From: Noviherbaspirillum sp. UKPF54
GTDB taxonomy: Bacteria > Pseudomonadota > Gammaproteobacteria > Burkholderiales > Burkholderiaceae_D
Length of the DNA: 64,000 nt
Direction: 5' to 3'
Assembly (NCBI RefSeq): GCF_007874125.1
Contig: NZ_CP040128.1
Coordinates: forward strand, 1,054,001 to 1,118,000
The notes below the pieces were generated by a model. It had not been told where the DNA came from. It did no database searches and saw only the letters and a program-made list of their open reading frames with translations. Positions 1-8,440 of this stretch are shown one piece after another. Positions within the stretch are counted from its first letter, which is position 1. Every line of letters begins with the position of its first letter. Made by a program: the position numbers and the translations under genes.

Positions 1-1089
1 GCCCTGGTGCCAGGACGGATCGAACACGCTGATGGTGGTCTTGTCCTGCGGATTGAAGGTGTCGAGCAGCAGCAGCGCCGTATCCTGCATCTCCGCCTCG
101 ATGTCGCGCCGCTCGCGGTTGATCGTATCGAGCTGCTGCGCGATGGCCCAGGCGCGGCCTTCGTCGTCGGTGGTCAGGCATTCGATGCCGAGCGACATGT
201 CGGCCAGGCGGCCCGCCGCGTTCAGGCGCGGCCCGAGCGCGAAGCCGAGGTCGAACGGTGTGGCGCGCCGCGCTTCCCGGCCGGCGGCGCGAAAGAGCGC
301 GGCCACGCCCGGCTGCATGCGACCGGCGCGCATGCGCTTGATGCCCTGCGCCACCAGGATGCGGTTGTTGGCATCGAGCTTGACGACGTCGGCCACGGTG
401 CCAAGCGCAACCAGGTCGAGCAGCGCATCGAGCTTGGGCTGCGATTGCGCATCGAAGATGCCGCGCTTGCGCATTTCCGCGCGCAGCGCCAGCAGCACGT
501 AGAACATCACGCCCACGCCGGCCAGGTTCTTGCTCGGAAAGCCGCACGAGGGCTGGTTCGGATTGACGATCACGCGCGCGTTGGGCAGCGCGTCGCCGGG
601 CAGGTGGTGATCGGTGACGACGACCTCGATGCCGCGCCGGTTGGCTTCGGCCACGCCGTCGATGCTGGCGATGCCGTTGTCGACGGTGACGATGATGTCG
701 GGCGATTTTTCCCTGACGGTCAGTTCGACGATCTCGGGCGTCAGCCCGTAACCGTATTCAAAACGGTTAGGTACGATGAAATCGACCCGTGCGCCCAGCA
801 TGCGCAGCCCGCGCAAGGCCACCGCGCAGGCGGTGGCGCCGTCGCAATCATAGTCGGCGACGATGACCAGCTTCTTTCCCCCCGCGATCGCATCCGCCAG
901 AAACGCGGCCGCCGCATCGATATGCAACAGCCCTGCCGGCGCGATCAGCGCGCCCAGTTCGCTGGACAGTTCGCGCATGTCGTTCAAGCCACGCGCCGCG
1001 TACAGGCGCGCCAGCACAGGGTGCACGCCTTGCTGGCGCAATAGTTCGGCGCTGCGGAAGGAAAAGGAACGGGTAGTAATGCGGGTCAT
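1..1089 (-). CDS. recJ: Single-stranded-DNA-specific exonuclease RecJ, 3' part missing
   Basis: 5'-to-3' exonuclease on single-stranded DNA, acting in recombination and repair in the cytoplasm. Reading the minus strand from the ATG at 1089 gives an uninterrupted frame of 363 codons that runs off the window start, so roughly the last third of the protein is absent. The DHH-superfamily metal motifs are visible: DYDCDG at residues 79-84 (usual form DYDADG) and VTDHH with D160-H162. The start overlaps the stop of the upstream rpfE-type gene by ATGA, so the two are probably translationally coupled and share the promoter at 2134-2163. The recJ-rpfE neighbourhood is also known in Xanthomonas. The Cys in DYDCDG is a mild oddity. 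Identity is firm. Confidence 0.95.
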   Translation of the reverse strand, partial: MTRITTRSFSFRSAELLRQQGVHPVLARLYAARGLNDMRELSSELGALIAPAGLLHIDAAAAFLADAIAGGKKLVIVADYDCDGATACAVALRGLRMLGARVDFIVPNRFEYGYGLTPEIVELTVREKSPDIIVTVDNGIASIDGVAEANRRGIEVVVTDHHLPGDALPNARVIVNPNQPSCGFPSKNLAGVGVMFYVLLALRAEMRKRGIFDAQSQPKLDALLDLVALGTVADVVKLDANNRILVAQGIKRMRAGRMQPGVAALFRAAGREARRATPFDLGFALGPRLNAAGRLADMSLGIECLTTDDEGRAWAIAQQLDTINRERRDIEAEMQDTALLLLDTFNPQDKTTISVFDPSWHQG

Positions 1090-2126
1090 GAATGGAGCGG
1101 CGCCAGGGAGGGTTTCACCCAGAATTTTCGCAGGGAAAGGCGGCTGACGGCAAATTGCGCTACGCCGGTGTCATTTGTTGCAATTAACGAAAGATGGTCG
1201 AGCGCGCCGCCGCGCAACGCTTCCAGCAGCGGTGCAAACCATTGCTCTTCGAGCATATGCATGGCGTCCAGCCAGCGCGACCAGTCGTTCGACAACGCCG
1301 GCTCCAGCAGCGTATCCAGCAGCGCCAACCCTTGCTGCGGCCGGGACGCCAGGATTTGCGGCAGCATCGCGGGGGCGGTCGTGCCCAACGATCGCGTCCA
1401 GCCGGAAAGATTGAACGTGTCGGTGTAATTGCTTGCCAGCGTGGCATCGGCCGGCGCGCCTCCCCACAGCCACAGCGAATTGACCGGCTTCAGGCCGCGC
1501 GCTTCGCGTGCTTCATTGATGGCGTGGTTGAACCAGTGCATCTGCACTTCGTTTTGCACCTTGCGCCAGTCGCGTTCGGTCGGTCCGCGCGGCATCCAGA
1601 TATCGATGTTGTGGCCGCTGGCGGCGTCCGGCGTCGACGTGCGCAATTCGTGCCAGTCGTCGGCGCGGACAAACCAGGTACTTGCATCGCCGTAATGCAA
1701 GGTTTTGCCGTAATCCGCGAACAGCGGCGCGGCGATATCGAACAAGGCGCGCGCATCTTGTTCGGGCAGCATCAGTTGCCGCGGATCGACGAGCACCAGG
1801 TGGTCGCGCGCGACATGGATGTGAACGGGTTGCACGACGAACCAGCTTCCCGCGCCCGGTTCGGCGCCCAACCGGCGCATCAAGGCCGGGGCGATCGGCG
1901 GGCTGCTGTTGCCATCCGGCGCGGCGCGGAAAGCCTGCGCGAGCCAGCGCTCGTGCGGCAGGGCGCGATGGAACCCCTCCGCCGGTTCATCCGCCGGCAG
2001 TGCGCGCCCGGTGCTGGCGCGGGCAACGAGGGTGGCAAGCGCGGGGGCGCGCAGGGCCTTGCGGAGATCGGCGGCGAGTTCGGCCGGGGGAAGGGCGAAA
2101 GGAAGCAGGATGTCGAGACGGCTCAT
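1086..2126 (-). CDS. RpfE-type regulatory protein, phosphoglycerate-mutase-like
   Basis: A 346-residue protein of the COG4255 type, often annotated as regulatory protein of RpfE type or as related to cofactor-independent phosphoglycerate mutase. No catalytic role is established. Near the middle it carries HNIDIWMPRGPTERDWRKVQNE, followed by SLWLWGGA, which I associate with this family. Two starts are possible, ATG at 2135 and ATG at 2126. I chose 2126 because a good promoter ends just upstream, and its -10 hexamer lies over the sequence before 2135, so a transcript would begin at about 2126. It is first in an operon with recJ (ATGA overlap). In Xanthomonas rpfE lies near recJ in the rpf region, but no rpfF, rpfC or rpfG is present here. 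Family assignment is fairly sure; function is unknown. Confidence 0.75.
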   Translation of the reverse strand: MSRLDILLPFALPPAELAADLRKALRAPALATLVARASTGRALPADEPAEGFHRALPHERWLAQAFRAAPDGNSSPPIAPALMRRLGAEPGAGSWFVVQPVHIHVARDHLVLVDPRQLMLPEQDARALFDIAAPLFADYGKTLHYGDASTWFVRADDWHELRTSTPDAASGHNIDIWMPRGPTERDWRKVQNEVQMHWFNHAINEAREARGLKPVNSLWLWGGAPADATLASNYTDTFNLSGWTRSLGTTAPAMLPQILASRPQQGLALLDTLLEPALSNDWSRWLDAMHMLEEQWFAPLLEALRGGALDHLSLIATNDTGVAQFAVSRLSLRKFWVKPSLAPLHS

Positions 2127-2133
2127 GCCGCGC

Positions 2134-2163
2134 ATTGTAGGGCATCCCCCGCACGGCGTCCAA
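2134..2163 (-). promoter_or_regulatory. Sigma70-type promoter for rpfE-recJ, probably leaderless
   Basis: On the minus strand TTGGAC (2163-2158) and TACAAT (2139-2134) are separated by 18 bases. Only seven bases lie between the -10 box and the ATG at 2126, so transcription should start at or next to the start codon. No ribosome binding site can fit. Confidence 0.6.
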
Positions 2164-2211
2164 ATGCATTCCGTGAGCAGTGCAGCCGCTATGGAACGCG
2201 GCCGCGGGGGC

Positions 2212-2544
2212 CTACACCAAGCCCAGAATCCGGCCGATTTCGGCGATATACGGGCTATCCCTCAGCACTTCGCTTTCCACCCGCGCGGTCATGTCCTGGA
2301 ACGTGTTGTGGACCGTATGCAGGCTCTCCCGCACCTGGCGCTCCTGGTCGCCGGGCGAGGCCAGCATCTGCTTGAGCGTGGCGATTTCTCCTTTCAAGGT
2401 CTGTACATCGGGCGCATCGGCCGGCGCATTCGCCAGTTCCTGTTCCAGCGCGGCGACCAGGCTGCGCACGCGTTCGAGACTGAACCCGGATTGGGGCGGC
2501 GTGGCGGACGGCGGCATGGACTGGCGGTTGTCGGAAGAAGTCAT
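2212..2544 (-). CDS. Small hypothetical protein with a helical core
   Basis: A 110-residue protein that I do not recognise with certainty. Residues 1-20 are Ser/Pro-rich and probably disordered. Residues 22-95 alternate charged and hydrophobic residues (FSLERVRSLVAALEQELA, then a segment with LKGEIATLKQMLAS), as in a helical hairpin or coiled coil. There is no signal peptide, membrane span or cysteine. The length and helical pattern resemble small proteins such as DUF4404, but that is only a guess. The gene stands alone with its own candidate promoter at 2594-2621 and diverges from glgA. Base composition and codon choice match the neighbours, which supports a real gene. Confidence 0.6.
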   Translation of the reverse strand: MTSSDNRQSMPPSATPPQSGFSLERVRSLVAALEQELANAPADAPDVQTLKGEIATLKQMLASPGDQERQVRESLHTVHNTFQDMTARVESEVLRDSPYIAEIGRILGLV

Positions 2545-2593
2545 GGTGGCGGCTCTCTCTATGGTGGACCGGGTATCGACATCATTAAGTTGA

Positions 2594-2621
2594 TTTTACA
2601 CAGGTGAGCAATCGGGGCAAC
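2594..2621 (-). promoter_or_regulatory. Candidate sigma70 promoter of the 110-residue protein
   Basis: On the minus strand TTGCCC (2621-2616) and TAAAAT (2599-2594) are 16 bases apart, in the divergent gap between the small protein and glgA. The position, about 50 bases before the ATG at 2544, is suitable. The gap must also hold the glgA promoter, which I could not fix. Confidence 0.45.
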
Positions 2622-2709
2622 GCCTATATTAATTTGACGCTTCAAGCTTGCCGGCGCCTCGGGTGATGTGCCGGAATCCCCCTTCGTCCATGAGACCGGA
2701 GCCACCCCA

Positions 2710-4236
2710 TTGAATGCCCGCATCCTCATCGTTTGTTCGGAAGCAGTTCCCCTTGTTAAAACCGGCGGCCTCGCCGATGTCGTCACCTCGCTGGCACGCA
2801 CGCTGCGGCGGCGCGGCATCGATGCGACGCTAATGATGCCCGGCTATCCAGCCGCGCTGGAGCAGGCCCGCAACCTGGAAGAGGCCGGGCTTCTTCCTGA
2901 CCTGCCGGGCGGACCCGGCCGCCTGCTGCATGGCGCAATGCCGGATTGCGGGACACCGGTGCTGCTGTTGGGTACGCCCGGCTTCGAGCGGCGCATCGCC
3001 AATCCCTACGTGGACGAGCGGGGCGAGGAATTCGCCGACAACGCGCAGTGCTTCGGCGCGCTCGCGCATGCCGCCGTGGCGGTTTGCCGCGGCAAGACGG
3101 CGCTGGCGCCGCCGCACGTGGTGCATGCGAACGACTGGCATGCCGGCCTGATTCCGGCGCTGCTGCGGGCGCACCGTGTCGTGGACGTCGGCTCGTTGTT
3201 TACCATTCACAACCTCGCCTTCCAGGGCAATTTCCCCGTGGACTGCGCGCCCGGCCTCGGCATCCCGCAGCACATGCTCGGCCCGGACGGCATGGAGTTC
3301 TGGGGCCGGCTGAGTTTTCTGAAGGCCGGCATCCGCTACGCCGATCGCATCTCGACGGTGAGCGATACCTATGCGTCGGAAATCCTGACGCCGCGCTTCG
3401 GGCACGGCCTGGATGGGTTGCTCAACGAGCGCCGGCGCGCTCTTCTTGCCATACGTAATGGGGTCGATACCGATACCTGGAATCCGGCGGACGATGCCCT
3501 CATCGTGCGCAACTTCACCCTGTCCGACCCGCGCGGAAAAAGCAGTTGCAAACGCGAATTGCAAACCTTGTTCGGCTTGCCGCCGGACCCGTTCGCCCCG
3601 ATTCTTGCCGTCGGCAGCCGGATCACGCACCAGAAGATGGCCGATGTCGCGCTCGAGTCGCTGCCGGTCGTGTTGCGCCGCTATGCGCGCGCGCAATTGA
3701 TCGTGCTCGGGCGCGGCGAGCGCAGGTACGAGCAAGGCTTTTCCGGGCTGATGGAATGCTTCCCGGAACGGGTCGCGGTGCATATCGGCTACGACGAGAA
3801 GCGCGCGCATGCGCTGCATGCCGGCGCCGACATGCTGTTGCACGGCAGCCGCTTCGAGCCGTTCGGGCTGACGCCGCTGTATTCGATGCGCTATGGAACG
3901 ATCCCGATCGCCTCGCGCGTCGGCGGCATCGTCGATACAGTCGCCGATGCCCGCCTGTCGGGCGCACCTCCGGATGGGGCGAGCGGCATCCTGTTCGACG
4001 GCGAAGAACCCGACGCCATGACAGCGGCGGTCAGTCGCGCCTTCGCGCTCTATGAAAATCCGTCCGAATGGCATCCGATCCAATGCAACGCCATGTCTGC
4101 CGACTTTTCCTGGTCGCAGCCAGTCGAGAAATATATCGCCGCGTATCGCGAGATCGCCGCGAGCGATGTAAGGGAATTGTTCGTGGCGCAGCCGGAAATG
4201 CCGGACGCGGACATCCCGGAATACAAGACCGCATGA
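2710..4236 (+). CDS. glgA: Glycogen synthase
   Basis: GT5-family glucosyltransferase that extends alpha-1,4-glucan from a nucleotide sugar (ADP-glucose in bacteria). The N terminus has the nucleotide-sugar-binding KTGGLADV motif at about residue 17, and the C-terminal half has SRFEPFGLTPLYSMRYGT with the conserved Glu of the retaining GT-B fold. I chose TTG at 2710 because GGAG lies at 2698-2701, eight bases before it, and the protein then starts at the usual place (MNARILIVCSEAVPL, 508 residues). An upstream in-frame ATG at 2668-2670-type position would add 14 residues unlike the family. It is first in the glucan locus, followed by glgX copy 1. No glgC lies nearby, so the ADP-glucose source is elsewhere. 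Confidence 0.93.
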   Translation: MNARILIVCSEAVPLVKTGGLADVVTSLARTLRRRGIDATLMMPGYPAALEQARNLEEAGLLPDLPGGPGRLLHGAMPDCGTPVLLLGTPGFERRIANPYVDERGEEFADNAQCFGALAHAAVAVCRGKTALAPPHVVHANDWHAGLIPALLRAHRVVDVGSLFTIHNLAFQGNFPVDCAPGLGIPQHMLGPDGMEFWGRLSFLKAGIRYADRISTVSDTYASEILTPRFGHGLDGLLNERRRALLAIRNGVDTDTWNPADDALIVRNFTLSDPRGKSSCKRELQTLFGLPPDPFAPILAVGSRITHQKMADVALESLPVVLRRYARAQLIVLGRGERRYEQGFSGLMECFPERVAVHIGYDEKRAHALHAGADMLLHGSRFEPFGLTPLYSMRYGTIPIASRVGGIVDTVADARLSGAPPDGASGILFDGEEPDAMTAAVSRAFALYENPSEWHPIQCNAMSADFSWSQPVEKYIAAYREIAASDVRELFVAQPEMPDADIPEYKTA

Positions 4237-4265
4237 AGGCGGCATGAAAGCGGCATGAAAGCGGC
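4233..4265 (+). repeat. Three tandem copies of an 11-bp unit at the glgA stop
   Basis: ATGAAGGCGGC, ATGAAAGCGGC and ATGAAAGCGGC lie end to end, with one base change in the first copy. The glgA stop codon (TGA, 4234-4236) is inside the first copy. Each unit carries an ATG, and the unit length rotates the frame. Confidence 0.9.
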
Positions 4266-4348
4266 AAGGCGGGCGCCCGCACAACAAGGCCGGGGTGCCG
4301 GCGGGGAGGAGGATATCGCCAGAAAAATTTTACGGAGATCCTGTACGC

Positions 4349-6484
4349 ATGTTTTTTGAAATCCCGGGCCGCCTGAGCCCTGGGCGTCCCTATCCGCTGG
4401 GCGCGACCTTTGACGGGCAGGGCGTCAATTTCGCCGTGTTTTCCGCCAATGCCGAGCGTGTCGACTTGTGCATCTTCGACGCCGCCGGACGGCATGAAGT
4501 CGCGCGGCTCCCCTTGCCCGACTGTACGGACGAAGTCTGGAACGGCTACCTGCCGGAAGCCGGCCCGGGGCTGCTGTACGGGTTCCGCGCCTACGGCCCG
4601 TACCAGCCGGAGCAGGGGCATCGCTTCAACCCCCACAAGCTCCTGCTCGATCCGTACGCGCGCCTGTTGTCGGGACCGCTGCGCTGGTCGGACGCGTTGT
4701 TCGGGTACCGGCTCGGTTCGGCGCGCGCCGACCTGAGTTTCGACCGGCGCGATAGCGCGCCGGCGATGCCCAAGTCGGTCGTGGCGGAGGACGTCTTCAA
4801 CTGGGGCGAAGACCGCCGCCCCGTCGTGCCGTGGTCCAAGACCGTCATCTATGAAGTACACGTGCGCGGCATTTCGATCCTGCGCGAGGACCTGCGCGCC
4901 GACTTGCGCGGCACCTTCGCAGCGCTGGCCAATCCGCGCTTCATCGATCACCTGCACCGGCTGGGCGTGACCACGATCGAGCTCATGCCGGTCAATGCCT
5001 ACATGCAGGATCGATTTCTTCTGGAAAAGGGTTTGCGCAATTACTGGGGGTACAGCCCGTTATCCTTCTTCGCGCCGGAACCCGCCTACCTGTCGCAGGG
5101 CGGGCTGAACGACATGCGGCTGGCGGTGCGGCGGCTGCATGCGGCCGGCATCGAAGTCATTCTCGACGTGGTCTACAACCATACCAGCAGCGGCAACGAA
5201 CTGGGACCGACCATCTGTTTTCGCGGCCTGGACAATGCCAGCTACTTCCGCCTGGTGCCGGGCAACGAGCGTTATTACATCAATGAAACCGGATGCGGCA
5301 ATACCCTCAACATATCGCATCCGCGCGTGCTGCAGCTGGTCATGGATTCGCTGCGCTACTGGGCGCAGGCCTTCCATATCGACGGCTTCCGCTTCGACCT
5401 CGGCGCCACGCTGGGGCGCGAAGGCACCGGCTTCGACCCGGGCTCGGGCTTTTTCGATGCGATTCTGCAAGACCCGCTGCTGTCGCGCCTGAAACTGATT
5501 TCGGAGCCGTGGGATATCGGTCCCGGCGGCTACCAGCTCGGCAACCATCCGCCCCGGTTCGCGGAGTGGAACGACAAGTTCCGCGACGGCGTGCGACGCT
5601 TCTGGCGCGGCGACGCCGGGCTGCGCGCGGATTTCGCGGCGCGCCTTTCCGGCTCGGCCGACCTGTTCAGCCGGCGCCACCGCAAGCCGTGGGCCTCGAT
5701 CAACTACGTCGCCTCGCACGATGGCTTCACCTTGCAGGATGTCGTTAGTTATTCCGAAAAGCACAATGAAGCCAACGGGGAAAACAACAACGACGGCCAT
5801 TCCGAGAATTACAGCGCGAACTGGGGCGCCGAAGGCCCGAGCGACGACGCCGCCATCCTGGCGCGGCGCGAGCGCGTGCGGCGCGCCATGCTCGCCACGG
5901 TGATGCTGGCGCAGGGCACGCCGATGCTGCTGGCCGGGGACGAGTTCGGCCGCACGCAGCGCGGCAACAACAATGCGTATTGCCAGGACAACGATATTTC
6001 ATGGGTCGACTGGGCGCTGGCGCAAACGCCGGCCGGCGGTTCGCTGGTCGCCTACGTCGCGCGGCTGGGAATCATCCGGCATAGCTTTTGCGCTTTGCAG
6101 TCAGATCGGTTTCATTACGGCGCGGAGCTGGCGCCCGGCGTGCAGGACATTGCCTGGTTCGACGAGCGCGGCGAGGTAGTAGCGCCGGAGGCATGGCAAA
6201 ACCCGGAGGCGCGGGCGCTGGCGGTGCAGCGCGCCAGCATCGAGGAGGATGGGCGCACCGGCATCGTCCTGCTGTTCATCAACGCCTGGCATGAGCCGAT
6301 CACGTTCAGCTTCCCGGCGCCCGGCGCTCTTCCTCGGCGCTGGTATCTGCTCGCCGACAGCGCCGGGGAAGAGAGCCGGGTGCGGGAAGTGACGCAAGGC
6401 TCGGTGGATGTGCAGGGCTTCAGCGTGATGGTGTTCGCGAATCGCGTGCCCAGGGAATTGCGCCTGGCGGACATGGAGGAGTAG
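4349..6484 (+). CDS. glgX: Glycogen debranching enzyme GlgX, copy 1
   Basis: GH13 isoamylase-type enzyme that hydrolyses alpha-1,6 branches of glycogen or limit dextrin. It has an N-terminal CBM48-like domain (residues about 15-115), the catalytic barrel with nucleophile D350 in GFRFDLGA and acid/base E386 in LISEPWD, the ASHDGFTLQD motif, and a C-terminal beta domain. I chose ATG 4349 over the in-frame 4295 start because ACGGAGA lies 11 bases upstream and the protein then begins near the family N terminus (711 residues). It follows glgA by about 110 bases and is probably co-transcribed. A second copy lies at 17504-19627 and is closely similar, including a 36-bp identical DNA stretch. The GlgX/TreX choice cannot be settled from sequence alone. 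Confidence 0.93.
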   Translation: MFFEIPGRLSPGRPYPLGATFDGQGVNFAVFSANAERVDLCIFDAAGRHEVARLPLPDCTDEVWNGYLPEAGPGLLYGFRAYGPYQPEQGHRFNPHKLLLDPYARLLSGPLRWSDALFGYRLGSARADLSFDRRDSAPAMPKSVVAEDVFNWGEDRRPVVPWSKTVIYEVHVRGISILREDLRADLRGTFAALANPRFIDHLHRLGVTTIELMPVNAYMQDRFLLEKGLRNYWGYSPLSFFAPEPAYLSQGGLNDMRLAVRRLHAAGIEVILDVVYNHTSSGNELGPTICFRGLDNASYFRLVPGNERYYINETGCGNTLNISHPRVLQLVMDSLRYWAQAFHIDGFRFDLGATLGREGTGFDPGSGFFDAILQDPLLSRLKLISEPWDIGPGGYQLGNHPPRFAEWNDKFRDGVRRFWRGDAGLRADFAARLSGSADLFSRRHRKPWASINYVASHDGFTLQDVVSYSEKHNEANGENNNDGHSENYSANWGAEGPSDDAAILARRERVRRAMLATVMLAQGTPMLLAGDEFGRTQRGNNNAYCQDNDISWVDWALAQTPAGGSLVAYVARLGIIRHSFCALQSDRFHYGAELAPGVQDIAWFDERGEVVAPEAWQNPEARALAVQRASIEEDGRTGIVLLFINAWHEPITFSFPAPGALPRRWYLLADSAGEESRVREVTQGSVDVQGFSVMVFANRVPRELRLADMEE

Positions 6485-6490
6485 GGCGGG

Positions 6491-6520
6491 GGGCGGGGGG
6501 CGCCCCGCCCTGCGTTTTGG
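6491..6520. terminator. GC-rich hairpin between convergent glgX and alpha-glucosidase
   Basis: GGGCGGGG (6491-6498), loop GGCG and CCCCGCCC (6503-6510) form a perfect 8-bp stem directly after the glgX stop, followed by TGCGTTTTGG. The T-run is short, so termination efficiency is uncertain. The alpha-glucosidase gene ends at 6529 on the other strand. Confidence 0.55.
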
Positions 6521-6528
6521 AATGGCCC

Positions 6529-8079
6529 TTATGCCTGCAGCAGGCAAAACCCGCTCACGCCCAGCATGACATTTTTCCCGTCGATATCGGCATGCTGGCC
6601 GAAGAGGAGGTCGCCGTAGCCAAACTCCAGAATCTTTCTCGGCACGGTATCCATGTTGAACAGGCACACGATCCTGCTGCCCTCGTGGCTGCGGGCAAAC
6701 GCGAGCACGCCTTCCGGCGCGTCGAGCAATTCGATGCTTCCCTTGTGCAGTTCCGGGCGGGACTTGCGCAGCGCGATCATCTCGCGCGCAAAGCGCAGGG
6801 TCGAGCGGGCATCGCTTTCCTGGCGCTCCACGTTCATGTCGACATGTATCGGATCGACCGGCAGCCACGGCTCGGCCGCACTGAAGCCGCCGTGCTGATC
6901 GTTATTCCACGGCATCGGCGTGCGGCAGCCGTCGCGGCCCTTGAATTTCGGCCAGAACGAGATGCCGAACGGGTCTTGCAGGCGCTCGAACGGCACATCC
7001 GACTGCGGCAGGCCCAGCTCTTCGCCCTGGTACAGGCAGATGTCGCCGCGCATGGCGAACAGCAGCGCCAGGTGCTCGCGCGCGGTGGCGTCGCGCTCGC
7101 GGCCCTGCTGCCAGCGGGTCGCCACGCGCGGCTTGTCATGGTTGCTCATCGCGTAGCAGGCGTTGCTCGGCCCCTGGATATGCTCTTCCAGCGTGGCGAT
7201 CACGTTGCGCACGTAGGGCGCGCTGTAGTCCGGGCGCATCAGCGCAAAGCTGTAGGCGGAGTGCAGGCGCCCGGGGCGGGTGTACTGTCCCATCAGCTTC
7301 AGGGGATCGGTGCCGCCCACTTCCGCCAGGCTGAAGGCGCCGTAGGCGTCGAGCAGCTTGCGGATCTTTTCCAGGAAGGGAAGCATCTCCGGCCGCCCCT
7401 GGTCGTACACATGCACCTGGTAGCCGTAGGGATGCAGCGCGTCGCCGGGATTGTCACGCGGCGGGTTGTTGCGCAGCATTTCGTCCTGAAAAATGTGATT
7501 GCAGGCATCGAAACGGAAACCCGATACGCCCATGTCGAGCCAATAATCCATTTCCGCCAGCACCGCGTTTTGCACCCCGGCGTTGTGCATGTTGAGGTCG
7601 GGCTGGCTGGACAGGAAGGAGTGGAAGTAGTACTGCCGCCGCTCCGCGTCCCAGCGCCATGCCGGGCCGCCGAACACCGACACCCAGTTGTTGGGCGGGC
7701 TGCCGTCCGGCTTCGGATCGGCCCACAGGTACCAGTCCGACTTGCTGTTCTGGCGCGCGCGGCTCTGCTTGAACCACGCATGTTCTTCCGACGTATGGGA
7801 AATCACCATGTCGACGATCACGCCGAGCCCGAGCGCGCGGGCGCGCTTCATCAGGCTCCTGAAGTCGTCCATGGTGCCGAAGATCGGATCGACCGCACGG
7901 TAGTCGGATACGTCGTAGCCGAAGTCCTTCATCGGCGACTTGAAGAAGGGGCTGATCCAGATCGCGTCGACGCCGAGGCTCTTGATATACGCAAGTTTTT
8001 GCTCGATGCCGGCCAGGTCGCCGATGCCATCGTTGTTCGAGTCGTAAAAGCTGCGCGGATATACCTGATAAATAATCAT
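6529..8079 (-). CDS. Alpha-glucosidase, GH13 oligo-1,6-glucosidase type
   Basis: A 516-residue cytoplasmic GH13 enzyme. It starts with the typical MIIYQVYPRSFYDSNNDGIGDL, has nucleophile D191 in GFRFDACNH, acid/base E253 in SLAEVGG and the third Asp at 315 in SNHDKP, and ends in a short beta domain. There is no signal peptide. I chose ATG 8079 because GGTGAG lies seven bases upstream; a TTG at 8094 in the same frame has no such support. It is on the strand opposite to the rest of the glucan cluster, converging on glgX copy 1 and diverging from glgE, so its control can be separate. The likely role is cleavage of maltose, isomaltose or other short products. Substrate choice (alpha-1,4 or alpha-1,6) cannot be read from the motifs. 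Confidence 0.88.
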   Translation of the reverse strand: MIIYQVYPRSFYDSNNDGIGDLAGIEQKLAYIKSLGVDAIWISPFFKSPMKDFGYDVSDYRAVDPIFGTMDDFRSLMKRARALGLGVIVDMVISHTSEEHAWFKQSRARQNSKSDWYLWADPKPDGSPPNNWVSVFGGPAWRWDAERRQYYFHSFLSSQPDLNMHNAGVQNAVLAEMDYWLDMGVSGFRFDACNHIFQDEMLRNNPPRDNPGDALHPYGYQVHVYDQGRPEMLPFLEKIRKLLDAYGAFSLAEVGGTDPLKLMGQYTRPGRLHSAYSFALMRPDYSAPYVRNVIATLEEHIQGPSNACYAMSNHDKPRVATRWQQGRERDATAREHLALLFAMRGDICLYQGEELGLPQSDVPFERLQDPFGISFWPKFKGRDGCRTPMPWNNDQHGGFSAAEPWLPVDPIHVDMNVERQESDARSTLRFAREMIALRKSRPELHKGSIELLDAPEGVLAFARSHEGSRIVCLFNMDTVPRKILEFGYGDLLFGQHADIDGKNVMLGVSGFCLLQA

Positions 8080-8099
8080 CAACCGTCTCACCAATCATG

Positions 8100-8440
8100 T
8101 GCGGCGCCTGGCTTGGGTTGTCGCAGGCGGCGCGCGGACAAGGCCGCGTTATCCATTGCCCGTCGCGCCCGCCGGCGGAGCCGGGACGCGAGGGACGAGA
8201 TCCACAATATCTGTTGCTCAGTGGAATTGCGCAATGTCGTAGAGGCAAGAACGGCGCATTTTGTTCCGCTCACGCAACTCTTCCATACAGAAATACTGTC
8301 GGTTTGGCGAGGCTGACAATGTTTGTGACACAAGCTTGCGACATCTGAATGTCTTTTTGCGAACAAACCGCCGGCTCGGCTGCTCTATTGAAAATGATTG
8401 CAGGCGTGCCGGCTGCGCGGACCAACGGATCATTCACGAC
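8100..8440. promoter_or_regulatory. Divergent control region between alpha-glucosidase and glgE
   Basis: About 340 bases without a gene. It holds three inverted repeats: ACAG-N5-CTGT at 8287-8299, TTGTG-A-CACAA at 8323-8333, and GACAT-CTGA-ATGTC at 8340-8353 followed by T5 (8354-8358). The last could be a small hairpin with terminator character, 83 bases before glgE. I could not fix a convincing -35/-10 pair on either strand. The glgE frame is open back to 8261, but those 60 residues are unlike the family. Confidence 0.5.

Noticed and set aside
7..1044. Long plus-strand open frame over recJ
   Set aside because: It is antisense to recJ, whose minus-strand frame shows the DHH-family motifs. 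The Arg/Gln/His-rich translation is typical of a high-GC shadow.
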